From Calditrichota bacterium (GTDB taxonomy: Bacteria > Calditrichota > Calditrichia > RBG-13-44-9), in assembly GCA_016934605.1 (NCBI GenBank), contig JAFGSO010000171.1, forward strand, positions 1 to 5,423: a stretch of 5,423 bases of DNA. Direction: 5' to 3'. How positions within the stretch are numbered: the stretch's first letter is position 1; each line of letters opens with the position of its first letter. Shown here piece after piece: positions 1 to 4,791 of this stretch. The position numbers and the translations under genes are program-made. A model generated the notes under the pieces. That model ran no database searches. It saw only the letters and a program-made list of their open reading frames with translations, and was not told the origin of the DNA.

Positions 1-1
1 C

Positions 2-1012
2 TCGCTATTCCGGGAAGCTGAAGAAAGACTGCATAAACTGGCAGAAAAGATATCGGAGAGCAATGCCGGGAACTGGCAACCTTCTATTCGCGAAGTGATA
101 GTAAGATACCGTGAAGCTGAATACGAAGCGGTTAAAAATAAATTGCTCAGTGAAGTGCGCATCCTTATCCAGGAATCGAAAGCTCTGGGTGCCGAAAAAA
201 CTGCACCCATGACTTACCGGAAAGTTGAAAGTATGCTTAAAGAAGTTGAAAAAATTCTCAGTTCGCAGCAGTACGACGATCCCACTCTGGGTGCTAAAGC
301 GAATGAGCTTCTTGAGGAGAGCCGCCACCTGCTCTATATATCTCAGCTCTCCCGGCAGATCCGACGCGATGATGCAGCATTCGAAAACTACCTTTTGCAA
401 CTGGAACAGGTCATCGGCAAACTTGCCTCTCTGGTTGAAGTCCCCTCTGAATTTTCCAGGAAGGTGGAAGAGGTATTGGGCGATATCGAACTTTCAGTGG
501 CCAATTTGAAACGGGAGCTGGAACAGCAGAAAAAGCAAAATATTATTCTGCTGGATTCGCTGGAGGATATGCAGGCAGAAATTGCCGCTCTGAAGTCGAG
601 AGTTGGAAAAAATGAGTCCATCCTTCAGAAGGTGGATAACCTGAAAAGCAGTCTTTCGCCCGTTAATGTGAAGACCATTTATCAGAAGGACCGTATCGTA
701 CTGCGATTGAACGGTATTGAATTTCCTCTGGGGAAAATTCAGATCAATGCTACGGACCGGAAACGGCTGGAGAAAATCGGCCAGGCTTTGCATAATTTTC
801 CTGACAAACAGATACGGGTCCAACTGGGACAGAGTGCTACCGGTAATGTTCAGTATAGTAAATCCCTGGCAAATCAGCGGGCCAGGGCCGTTACCCTCAT
901 CCTTCAATCCGCCGGTTTTATACCGGATTCCCGCATATCCGCTGAAGGTGTTCTGCTGCAACAGGCCAATCCTCCCGCCCATGCCATTGTGGATGTCATC
1001 ATACAGCTCTGA
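2..1012 (+). CDS. OmpA-family coiled-coil envelope protein, 5' end missing
   Basis: The frame is open from the left edge to a TGA at 1010-1012, so 336 C-terminal residues are visible and the true start lies outside the window. An internal GTG at 95 could be mistaken for the start, but the helical coding sequence continues unbroken upstream of it. Visible residues about 1-220 are almost wholly charged and helical, with heptad-like stretches, notably about 160-215 (QQKKQN, LEDMQAEIAALKSRV), which suggests a periplasmic stalk. The segment around SKALGAEKTAPMTYRKVE resembles the helical region found before OmpA domains in some envelope proteins (DUF4398-like; inferred). Residues about 225-336 fit an OmpA/MotB-type peptidoglycan-binding domain: a strand IVLRLNGIEFPLG, a helix RLEKIGQAL, then VQLG...TG...SLANQRARAV and the late RISAEG segment. 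Family members anchor the outer membrane to peptidoglycan. Aligned without gaps, the diaminopimelate-binding Asp is Ser278, while the partner Arg is kept (Arg293). A signal peptide or lipobox cannot be judged because the N-terminus is missing. Confidence 0.82.
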   Translation, partial: SLFREAEERLHKLAEKISESNAGNWQPSIREVIVRYREAEYEAVKNKLLSEVRILIQESKALGAEKTAPMTYRKVESMLKEVEKILSSQQYDDPTLGAKANELLEESRHLLYISQLSRQIRRDDAAFENYLLQLEQVIGKLASLVEVPSEFSRKVEEVLGDIELSVANLKRELEQQKKQNIILLDSLEDMQAEIAALKSRVGKNESILQKVDNLKSSLSPVNVKTIYQKDRIVLRLNGIEFPLGKIQINATDRKRLEKIGQALHNFPDKQIRVQLGQSATGNVQYSKSLANQRARAVTLILQSAGFIPDSRISAEGVLLQQANPPAHAIVDVIIQL

Positions 1013-1026
1013 AAAGGGAAAAAGAA

Positions 1027-1056
1027 GGCTCAGAGGCTCAGGGGACCATGGCTCAG
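1027..1056 (+). repeat. Three GGCTCAG words after the OmpA-like gene
   Basis: GGCTCAG occurs at 1027-1033, 1035-1041 and 1050-1056. The reverse-complement word TGAGCC occurs twice further right in the same spacer, at 1186-1191 and 1200-1205, so the left and right arms of the spacer carry the same word in opposite orientation. No U-rich tract follows, so I do not call a terminator here. Confidence 0.6.
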
Positions 1057-1090
1057 AGTATGAAATTCAGGAAGCAGACGCCAGGAAGGC

Positions 1091-1109
1091 AAGATAACAA
1101 GATAACAAG
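1091..1109 (+). repeat. Short tandem repeat, unit AAGATAAC
   Basis: The unit AAGATAAC is present as two perfect copies plus AAG. It is an 8-base unit, unlike the 7-base spacing that dominates further right. It sits on the purine-rich left arm of the spacer. Confidence 0.65.
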
Positions 1110-1130
1110 CCTGTCTGGCCGGAGGACAGG
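1110..1130 (+). other. Small hairpin CCTGTC/GACAGG
   Basis: CCTGTC (1110-1115) and GACAGG (1125-1130) are perfect complements around a 9-base loop that contains GGCCGG. A T-run does not follow, so an intrinsic terminator is not supported. The right arm, extended to GACAGGATACAAG (1125-1137), recurs perfectly inverted at 4540-4552, so the element belongs to the repeat vocabulary shared by both long spacers. Confidence 0.45.
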
Positions 1131-1418
1131 ATACAAGATGACAAGAATATTAATACAAAATACAATATACAAACACCCTGTGCCATGAGCCTTGTTCCTT
1201 GAGCCTTCTCTCTGCTCTCTTCTAATTTATTTGTGTTAATCTGTGGAATCCGTGGACTGATAAGTGGACGACAACCGGACTGCCGACTGCCAACTACCAA
1301 CTTTTTTGACTCCTGATTCCTGACTCCTTCCTTCATCCTTCATCTTTAATCTTTAATCCTAAAAATCTTTTTCCTATTGTTTTTTAATTCTTTATCCTTT
1401 ATTTTTTATCATTATTAC
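1125..1418 (+). repeat. Drifting 7-base word tract in spacer 1
   Basis: The stretch can be cut into 42 consecutive heptamers without a register change, although only some neighbours are alike. Clear runs are ATACAAA, ATACAAT, ATACAAA from 1153; AGCCTTG, TTCCTTG, AGCCTTC from 1188; ACTGCCG, ACTGCCA, ACTACCA from 1279; TGACTCC, TGATTCC, TGACTCC from 1307; ATCTTTA twice from 1342; and TTTATCC, TTTATTT, TTTATCA from 1391. The part about 1238-1264 looks closer to a 9-base spacing (AATCTGTGG, AATCCGTGG). The plus strand changes from purine/A-rich on the left to pyrimidine-rich on the right. No coding potential is apparent: the only sizeable open frame here, on the minus strand, reads through these words. 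Similar degenerate heptamer spacers (STRR-type) are known in cyanobacteria, and comparable words occur in some FCB-type genomes. The periodicity was read by hand. Confidence 0.7.
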
Positions 1419-1451
1419 GGTTCCATCTACCAATCGGTACGTTTTTTTTAG

Positions 1452-1543
1452 TCCTGAAAAATTTTATAAACAGAACCGGCTTATTTACCGGGGAATCTGA
1501 TTTGTCAAGCTGCTGTCCGGGGATTCTGTCCGATTTTTCAGGA
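1452..1543 (+). promoter_or_regulatory. Structured leader with alternative pairings before the DUF4438 gene
   Basis: TCCTGAAAAAT (1452-1462) and ATTTTTCAGGA (1533-1543) are a perfect 11-base inverted repeat enclosing 70 bases. Inside, CAGAACCGG (1471-1479) can pair with either of two near-identical downstream elements: CCGGGGAATCTG (1488-1499) or CCGGGGATTCTG (1517-1528). Pairing with the second stacks under the outer stem as one long imperfect hairpin; pairing with the first gives a smaller local hairpin. The 3' boundary is 26 bases from the start codon and leaves the GGGA ribosome-binding site free. This resembles a cis-regulatory RNA or a nested operator; no known riboswitch class was recognised. 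It could also be a palindromic mobile remnant. Its composition differs from the 7-base word tract to its left. Function is inferred. Confidence 0.42.
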
Positions 1544-1559
1544 TAAACGATAATAAAAC

Positions 1560-1563
1560 GGGA
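1560..1563 (+). promoter_or_regulatory. Ribosome-binding site GGGA
   Basis: GGGA lies 6 bases before the ATG at 1570. The alternative in-frame ATG at 1582 would be 18 bases away and has no other purine-rich site close to it, so the upstream ATG is preferred. Confidence 0.5.
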
Positions 1564-1569
1564 TTTTGT

Positions 1570-2448
1570 ATGAAATTAACGATGAATACAGAGCATCTGG
1601 TCCGGCTGAGTGTGATGGGTGAAATTAATCATCCCACACTGCGGTCCACCGGATATGTGATCAATTCGCAGGGAAAAGCGGAAGTGTACCCCAGCGTGGG
1701 CGGCATCTCCTATAATATCCGTATCGGAGATCCGGCTGTGGGATGGATGGCGGATCATGTGGAGCCGGGTGTCAGCGTCCTGAATACCGGAAAGAAAGTC
1801 GGGGAATATTCACCTAACGGTGCTTTGAATGTCCTGGCATGTATCGGAAATAAGGCAACGATTTCCTCCGGCGATGCTAAAGGTAAGACGGGATTTGTGA
1901 CCGGAAAACATGGCGGAATCGACCATGTACTGATCGACTTTGAACCGGATATTCTCGAAAATTTGCTGCCAGGTGATAAAATCCTGATTAAATCCTTTGG
2001 AGTGGGCCTTAAGCTGCTGGATTACTTTCCCGAAATCCAGGTGATGAATATCGATCCCGAGCTGCTGACAAAACTGCCGCTCCGTTCTTCCGGGGACGGA
2101 CTGGAAGTCGGTGTGAGTCACCTGATTCCGGCAAAGATCATGGGGTCCGGCATTGGCAGTATCTCCGCCCATTCCGGTGATTATGATATTCAGATTTTCG
2201 ATGAATCGGCCATCAATGAGTATCATCTGAACGATCTAAAGTTAGGTGATATCGTGGCGATTATTGACTCGGATGCCTCTTATGGCTGGATCTACCGCCA
2301 GGGTGCTGTAACTGTTGGTATGATAAGCCATTGTAACAGCGTAATTTCCGGACACGGACCGGGCGTAACCACAATTATGACCTCAGCAAAGGGCAGAATA
2401 AAGCCTTTTACTGAGAAAAATGCCAATCTCAGAAATTTTTTGCCTTGA
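1570..2448 (+). CDS. DUF4438-like protein
   Basis: The gene encodes a complete 292-residue protein with an ATG start and a TGA stop. The sequence matches my memory of the DUF4438 family, found in Thermotogae and other anaerobes and known structurally but without an assigned function. Family-like blocks are HPTLRSTGYVIN (21-32), GGISYNIRIGD (44-54), GWMADHVEPGVS (58-69), NVLACIGNKA, the Gly-rich segment TGFVTGKHGG, HLIPAKIMGSGIGS, and the C-terminal SGHGPGVTTIMTS (260-272). No signal peptide, membrane helix or nucleotide-binding P-loop is visible, so a soluble cytoplasmic protein is likely. Many conserved His, Asp, Cys and Gly residues in turns suggest an enzyme or ligand-binding protein, but no reaction can be assigned. 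It stands alone: long spacers separate it from both neighbours. The structured leader at 1452-1543 may control it. Length is about that expected for the family, with no sign of truncation. Confidence 0.85.
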   Translation: MKLTMNTEHLVRLSVMGEINHPTLRSTGYVINSQGKAEVYPSVGGISYNIRIGDPAVGWMADHVEPGVSVLNTGKKVGEYSPNGALNVLACIGNKATISSGDAKGKTGFVTGKHGGIDHVLIDFEPDILENLLPGDKILIKSFGVGLKLLDYFPEIQVMNIDPELLTKLPLRSSGDGLEVGVSHLIPAKIMGSGIGSISAHSGDYDIQIFDESAINEYHLNDLKLGDIVAIIDSDASYGWIYRQGAVTVGMISHCNSVISGHGPGVTTIMTSAKGRIKPFTEKNANLRNFLP

Positions 2449-2456
2449 GAAAGAGT

Positions 2457-2682
2457 GAAAACGGTCAATCTCTGGATACGGTCTTGTGAAAATATTCTGT
2501 CGATTTTTGAAGGCGGGTATTTCAGTGTGTAAACGGAAAAATTATTTTCTGAATGAAACCTTTTGGTTGTCTGGTAGATATAAAAAATAATATAGACAAT
2601 TTCCTGACGAATCTTAGAACCGGATAAGACTATTCGATATCATTTTCATGATGCGAACGAAATAAGACCGTTTTTCTGGATA
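2457..2682 (+). repeat. Repeated ACGGTC and TCTGGATA motifs across spacer 2
   Basis: ACGGTC occurs at 2461-2466 and 2478-2483 just after the DUF4438 gene. Its complement occurs as GACCGTTTT at 2666-2674, inverted relative to AAAACGGTC at 2458-2466. TCTGGATA occurs in direct orientation at 2471-2478 and 2675-2682. The motifs bracket an otherwise AT-rich 270-base spacer without coding potential. They could be binding sites or remnants of a duplicated end, but short motifs like these can arise by chance. No convincing intrinsic terminator follows the upstream gene. Confidence 0.3.
2624..2668 (+). promoter_or_regulatory. Hairpin between ATAAGAC direct repeats, candidate operator
   Basis: ATAAGAC occurs at 2624-2630 and 2662-2668. 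Between them lies an imperfect palindrome: TTCG (2633-2636) with CGAA (2654-2657), and ATCAT (2639-2643) with ATGAT (2648-2652) around the loop TTTC. It ends about 50 bases before the start of the TPR/HTH gene, where an operator or 5'-UTR element would sit. Because that gene's product carries a DNA-binding fold, autoregulation is a reasonable but unproven idea. I could not pick a confident -10/-35 pair. Confidence 0.33.
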
Positions 2683-2710
2683 TCAGGGTCTATGCTGTAC
2701 TAACAGTAAC

Positions 2711-2714
2711 GGAG
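2711..2714 (+). promoter_or_regulatory. GGAG ribosome-binding site that decides the start
   Basis: Three start codons follow each other in frame: GTG 2714, ATG 2717 and ATG 2720. GGAG at 2711-2714 overlaps the GTG and is only 2 bases from the first ATG. It lies 5 bases from the ATG at 2720, which is therefore the best start. Confidence 0.6.
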
Positions 2715-2719
2715 TGATG

Positions 2720-4132
2720 ATGGAAAAATTTGAAATCTATTTAATTTCTCTGACGATACGTAAATGGGATCTTGAGAAAAAACGCATGGCCGTCAATACA
2801 ACTTTTGTTGTGGGTGACGCTGAATTTTCATCGAACCTGGAAATGGCTCTGACATCGGCCGGCGAGATGACTGAAGAGTTTCTGAATATCCTGAAAAAAG
2901 AGGCTGGACGGAAACTGATGAACGGGGGAAACGATTTTGGTGAAACTGACATAGAACTTGGAGATAAGAATTATATTAAACAAAAAACCGGCTCTTTTTT
3001 CAAGAAAATAACAGGTGAATTGAATAATAAAGGTAAAGACGGAAAAAATCGGCAGTCGGGCCAGCGGGCAGAACAGAATAATGGTGCCGGACAGATTTAT
3101 CAGGCCACCGGACAGGCCCGCCAGGCTCGGATGCCCCGCATGATTTTAACCACTTATCTGGATGTGTATCCTGAAAATCATGATGTCTCTGCTCTGCCGG
3201 AGAATATTCAGTTTTTTATCATACTGAATCTGGCCAGAAAATATTATGAAAAAGAACAATTTCAGAAAGCGATCCATCCGCTGCGCCGGCTTGTGAAAAT
3301 GAAACCGGATTTTGGGACAGGCTATAAATGGCTGGCACGTTCGTTGAAGAAAGTCCGGAAATATGATGAAGCCGTCCGCAATTATGAAAATTATGCCCGG
3401 GTGGAAAACTCCCTGGATGCAAAACTGGATCTGGCACAGTCCTACCGAAAGGGGAAAATGTTCGATAAATCTGAAGAAATTTACCGAACAATACTGAATG
3501 ATTATCCGGATGAAAAGGAAGCCAAAATCGGAATAGCCCAGATAAAGTATGCACGGCAGGAAGAAGATTATCTCCCCATTCTGGACAGTCTGTACCAGGA
3601 AAATTCTGACTGGATGCGGGAATGGATGAGAAAAGAATTTAATTTCAGAATATATTCACAATCCAAAACCCTGCTTACTCCGGTGCAGGCCTCGCGTTAT
3701 CTTGGTTTCGATAAAGCGTTTGAGATCACTCAGATGGCTTTCCGCAACGAAGTCCCCTCCCATTTTAATCCCTCCAGGGCACGGATAAATTTCTTCCGGG
3801 AAGAACTGGACCGCTGGGCGGAAGTGGTGAATCGGTTTAATCTTATGGGACATGAAGTGGTACTTCATCCGGAAAATCTGAACGGAGATGCAGCTGCGGT
3901 AGCATCCGGCAGCCAGAAAGGACAGTCTGCGGGTGCAAAAAGCGACGAAGATAAACCGGAATCAACACGGGTGGAGGAAATTATCCGATATATCCGGGAA
4001 ACCCGGGCCCGGCGTGAAGCAATGGGACAGGTGACAAATAAAACCCGTCGTCCGGCAAGAAAATCCCCCACTCAGAAAAAAGCCGGTCAAAAAAAACGGG
4101 GCCGTCCGAAAAAAGAAAAAAAGACGACCTGA
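2720..4132 (+). CDS. TPR protein with helix-turn-helix and AT-hook-like tail
   Basis: This 470-residue protein starts at ATG 2720 and ends with TGA at 4130-4132. I do not recognise a named family for the whole protein. Residues 1-98 match nothing I know, have no signal peptide, and read as soluble. Residues 99-138 form a Gln/Gly/Asn-rich polar linker. Residues about 160-266 contain three TPR-like helical pairs (LARKYYEKEQFQKAIHPL, LARSLKKVRKYDEAVRNYE, LAQSYRKGKMFDKSEEIY), normally a protein-interaction scaffold. Residues 318-368 fit an excisionase/MerR-type helix-turn-helix: LLTPVQASRYLGF, a second helix, then RINFFREELDRWAE. Residues about 390-450 are polar and basic. The C-terminus KKRGRPKKEKK (458-468) has the RGRP core of an AT-hook, which binds the minor groove of AT-rich DNA. 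The combination suggests a cytoplasmic DNA-associated regulator or adaptor. The tail could instead be a generic basic nucleic-acid-binding extension. Expression alone or autoregulated through the hairpin at 2624-2668 is possible. Confidence 0.8.
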   Translation: MEKFEIYLISLTIRKWDLEKKRMAVNTTFVVGDAEFSSNLEMALTSAGEMTEEFLNILKKEAGRKLMNGGNDFGETDIELGDKNYIKQKTGSFFKKITGELNNKGKDGKNRQSGQRAEQNNGAGQIYQATGQARQARMPRMILTTYLDVYPENHDVSALPENIQFFIILNLARKYYEKEQFQKAIHPLRRLVKMKPDFGTGYKWLARSLKKVRKYDEAVRNYENYARVENSLDAKLDLAQSYRKGKMFDKSEEIYRTILNDYPDEKEAKIGIAQIKYARQEEDYLPILDSLYQENSDWMREWMRKEFNFRIYSQSKTLLTPVQASRYLGFDKAFEITQMAFRNEVPSHFNPSRARINFFREELDRWAEVVNRFNLMGHEVVLHPENLNGDAAAVASGSQKGQSAGAKSDEDKPESTRVEEIIRYIRETRARREAMGQVTNKTRRPARKSPTQKKAGQKKRGRPKKEKKTT

Positions 4133-4167
4133 TATCCTGCAGGCGCAGAATTAATGGATCAGAGCTG

Positions 4168-4184
4168 AAGGCTCACGGCACAGG
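4168..4184 (-). repeat. Inverted copy of a spacer 1 word
   Basis: AAGGCTCACGGCACAGG matches the reverse complement of 1177-1193 at 16 of 17 positions, with one transition. It lies about 35 bases after the TPR/HTH gene, on the left arm of spacer 3. Confidence 0.65.
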
Positions 4185-4188
4185 GGGC

Positions 4189-4226
4189 TCCCGACTCCCT
4201 GTCAACCTCCGGTTGACCCGTCGGGA
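4189..4226 (+). other. Two-tier hairpin downstream of the TPR/HTH gene
   Basis: An outer stem TCCCGAC (4189-4195) pairs with GTCGGGA (4220-4226). An inner stem GTCAACC (4201-4207) pairs with GGTTGAC (4211-4217) around a 3-base loop, TCC. Both stems are perfect 7-base pairings separated by a small internal loop of 5 and 2 bases. It begins 57 bases after the stop codon, a plausible place for a 3' end. Because no T-run follows, it is not a classical intrinsic terminator; it could stabilise the mRNA 3' end or be a dispersed palindromic element. Confidence 0.55.
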
Positions 4227-4248
4227 CTCAACCATCCATGGTTTCGTC
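4225..4248 (+). other. Second hairpin AACCAT/ATGGTT
   Basis: AACCAT (4230-4235) and ATGGTT (4238-4243) are perfect complements around CC. GAC (4225-4227) and GTC (4246-4248) extend the stem past a 2+2 mismatch. Its left end overlaps the last two bases of the preceding two-tier hairpin, so the two may compete slightly or stack. Confidence 0.5.
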
Positions 4249-4267
4249 AGGAATCAGGAGTCAGGAT
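4247..4267 (-). repeat. Three TCAGGAN heptamers, inverted copy of spacer 1 words
   Basis: TCAGGAA, TCAGGAG and TCAGGAT follow one another. The first 17 bases are the perfect reverse complement of TGACTCCTGATTCCTGA at 1307-1323. The tract is in the same 7-base register as the words starting at 4373 (126 bases apart, 18 units). Confidence 0.75.
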
Positions 4268-4308
4268 TTAAAAGAATCAGCAGTCTGTTTGCCATGCAGG
4301 GATTTGTC

Positions 4309-4351
4309 ACGAATTGGTCCACGAATTCGCACCAATTATCTCGAATGGTGC
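4309..4351 (+). other. Mutually exclusive small hairpins with CACGAATT repeats
   Basis: CACGAATT occurs at 4309-4316 and 4320-4327. AATTGGT (4312-4318) can pair with ACCAATT (4331-4337), or GCACCA (4329-4334) can pair with TGGTGC (4346-4351). The two pairings share ACCA, so only one can form at a time. GTCCACGAATT (4317-4327) is also an inverted 10-of-11 match to 1247-1257. No open reading frame lies close enough to call this an attenuator. Confidence 0.4.
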
Positions 4352-4372
4352 ATTCTGCATAAAAATTGATAC

Positions 4373-4603
4373 GAGCAAAGAGCAGAAAGCATAGCGCATA
4401 GAGAAGGATCACGGATGATTCTGGTTTCCGGCTATTGACTCCTTGTGACTGCCAACTGCCAACTGTATTTTGTACTTTGTACTTTGTACTACTTATTCTT
4501 GTATCTTGTGTCTTGTATCTTGTGTCTTGTATCTTGTATCTTGTATCCTGTCTTTAGCCATTATCCCTTATCCCTTTTCCACTGATTCCAGAATCCTCCC
4601 AGA
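4373..4603 (+). repeat. Drifting 7-base word tract in spacer 3
   Basis: This is the clearest periodic tract: 33 heptamers in one unbroken register. It begins purine-rich (GAGCAAA, GAGCAGA, AAGCATA, GCGCATA) and turns pyrimidine-rich from about 4415. Then come TGACTCC (4436), TTGTGAC, TGCCAAC twice (4450, 4457), and TGTATTT, TGTACTT twice, TGTACTA (4464-4491). From 4499 TTGTATC and TTGTGTC alternate for four copies, followed by three more TTGTATC (to 4547), then CTGTCTT and TATCCCT twice (4562, 4569). The unit changes by substitution while length is kept at seven, with no insertion or deletion. No protein is encoded. The pattern resembles heptamer STRR tracts of cyanobacteria in style, but the words differ. 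Confidence 0.8.
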
Positions 4604-4791
4604 TACGTTCACCCTTTTCCCCCTATAACTTTATATTTTTCCTCCCAAATAACTAATTTTTCACTTTAATTAACCGCATATCTGGCTTAAATTTATCATT
4701 AAAAATTTTGTGACAGAAGAGGCAGGGATGGATCACCGCTTTTTGTAATTTGGTGAAATAAATACTCAGGCATTCTGACAATGGGGTGTGT
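4604..4791 (+). other. AT-rich leader before the epimerase gene
   Basis: The stretch is pyrimidine-rich on the left and AT-rich in the middle, without clear repeats after about 4620. TTGTGACA near 4708 resembles a -35 box, but no -10 box lies at proper spacing. I see no confident promoter, hairpin or terminator here. Confidence 0.35.
4783..4786 (+). promoter_or_regulatory. GGGG ribosome-binding site with a tiny overlapping frame
   Basis: GGGG lies 5 bases before the ATG at 4792 and is the likely ribosome-binding site. A four-codon frame (ATG GGG TGT GTA, then TGA at 4793-4795) overlaps the start codon as ATGA. It is probably accidental. Confidence 0.4.

Noticed and set aside
95..97. GTG as the start of the OmpA-like gene
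   Set aside because: The frame stays open and helical in character all the way to the left edge, and no good ribosome-binding site precedes the GTG; the gene is truncated by the window.
494..982. Minus-strand open frame opposite the OmpA-like gene
   Set aside because: It is a shadow of the well-supported plus-strand frame; the product has no recognisable motif and no ribosome-binding site.
1067..1336. Minus-strand open frame of 89 codons in spacer 1
   Set aside because: It reads straight through the 7-base word tract; since 7 is not a multiple of 3 the words are read in changing frames, giving a low-complexity product with no ribosome-binding site and no recognisable domain.
1428..1449. TACC-AATC-GGTA hairpin followed by eight T residues, resembling an intrinsic terminator
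   Set aside because: The stem is only 4 base pairs and lies more than 400 bases after the OmpA-like stop codon; too weak to call.
2565..2600. GTCT...AGAC with ATAT/ATAT as a hairpin in spacer 2
   Set aside because: Pairing is short, A/T-only in the centre and expected by chance in this AT-rich stretch.
4499..4547. CRISPR-like array of TTGTATC units
   Set aside because: Units are 7 bases long and contiguous; there are no spacers of unique sequence and no cas gene in view.
4708..4749. Possible sigma70 promoter (TTGTGA and TGTAAT) before the epimerase gene
   Set aside because: The two hexamers are about 30 bases apart, far from the usual 16-18.
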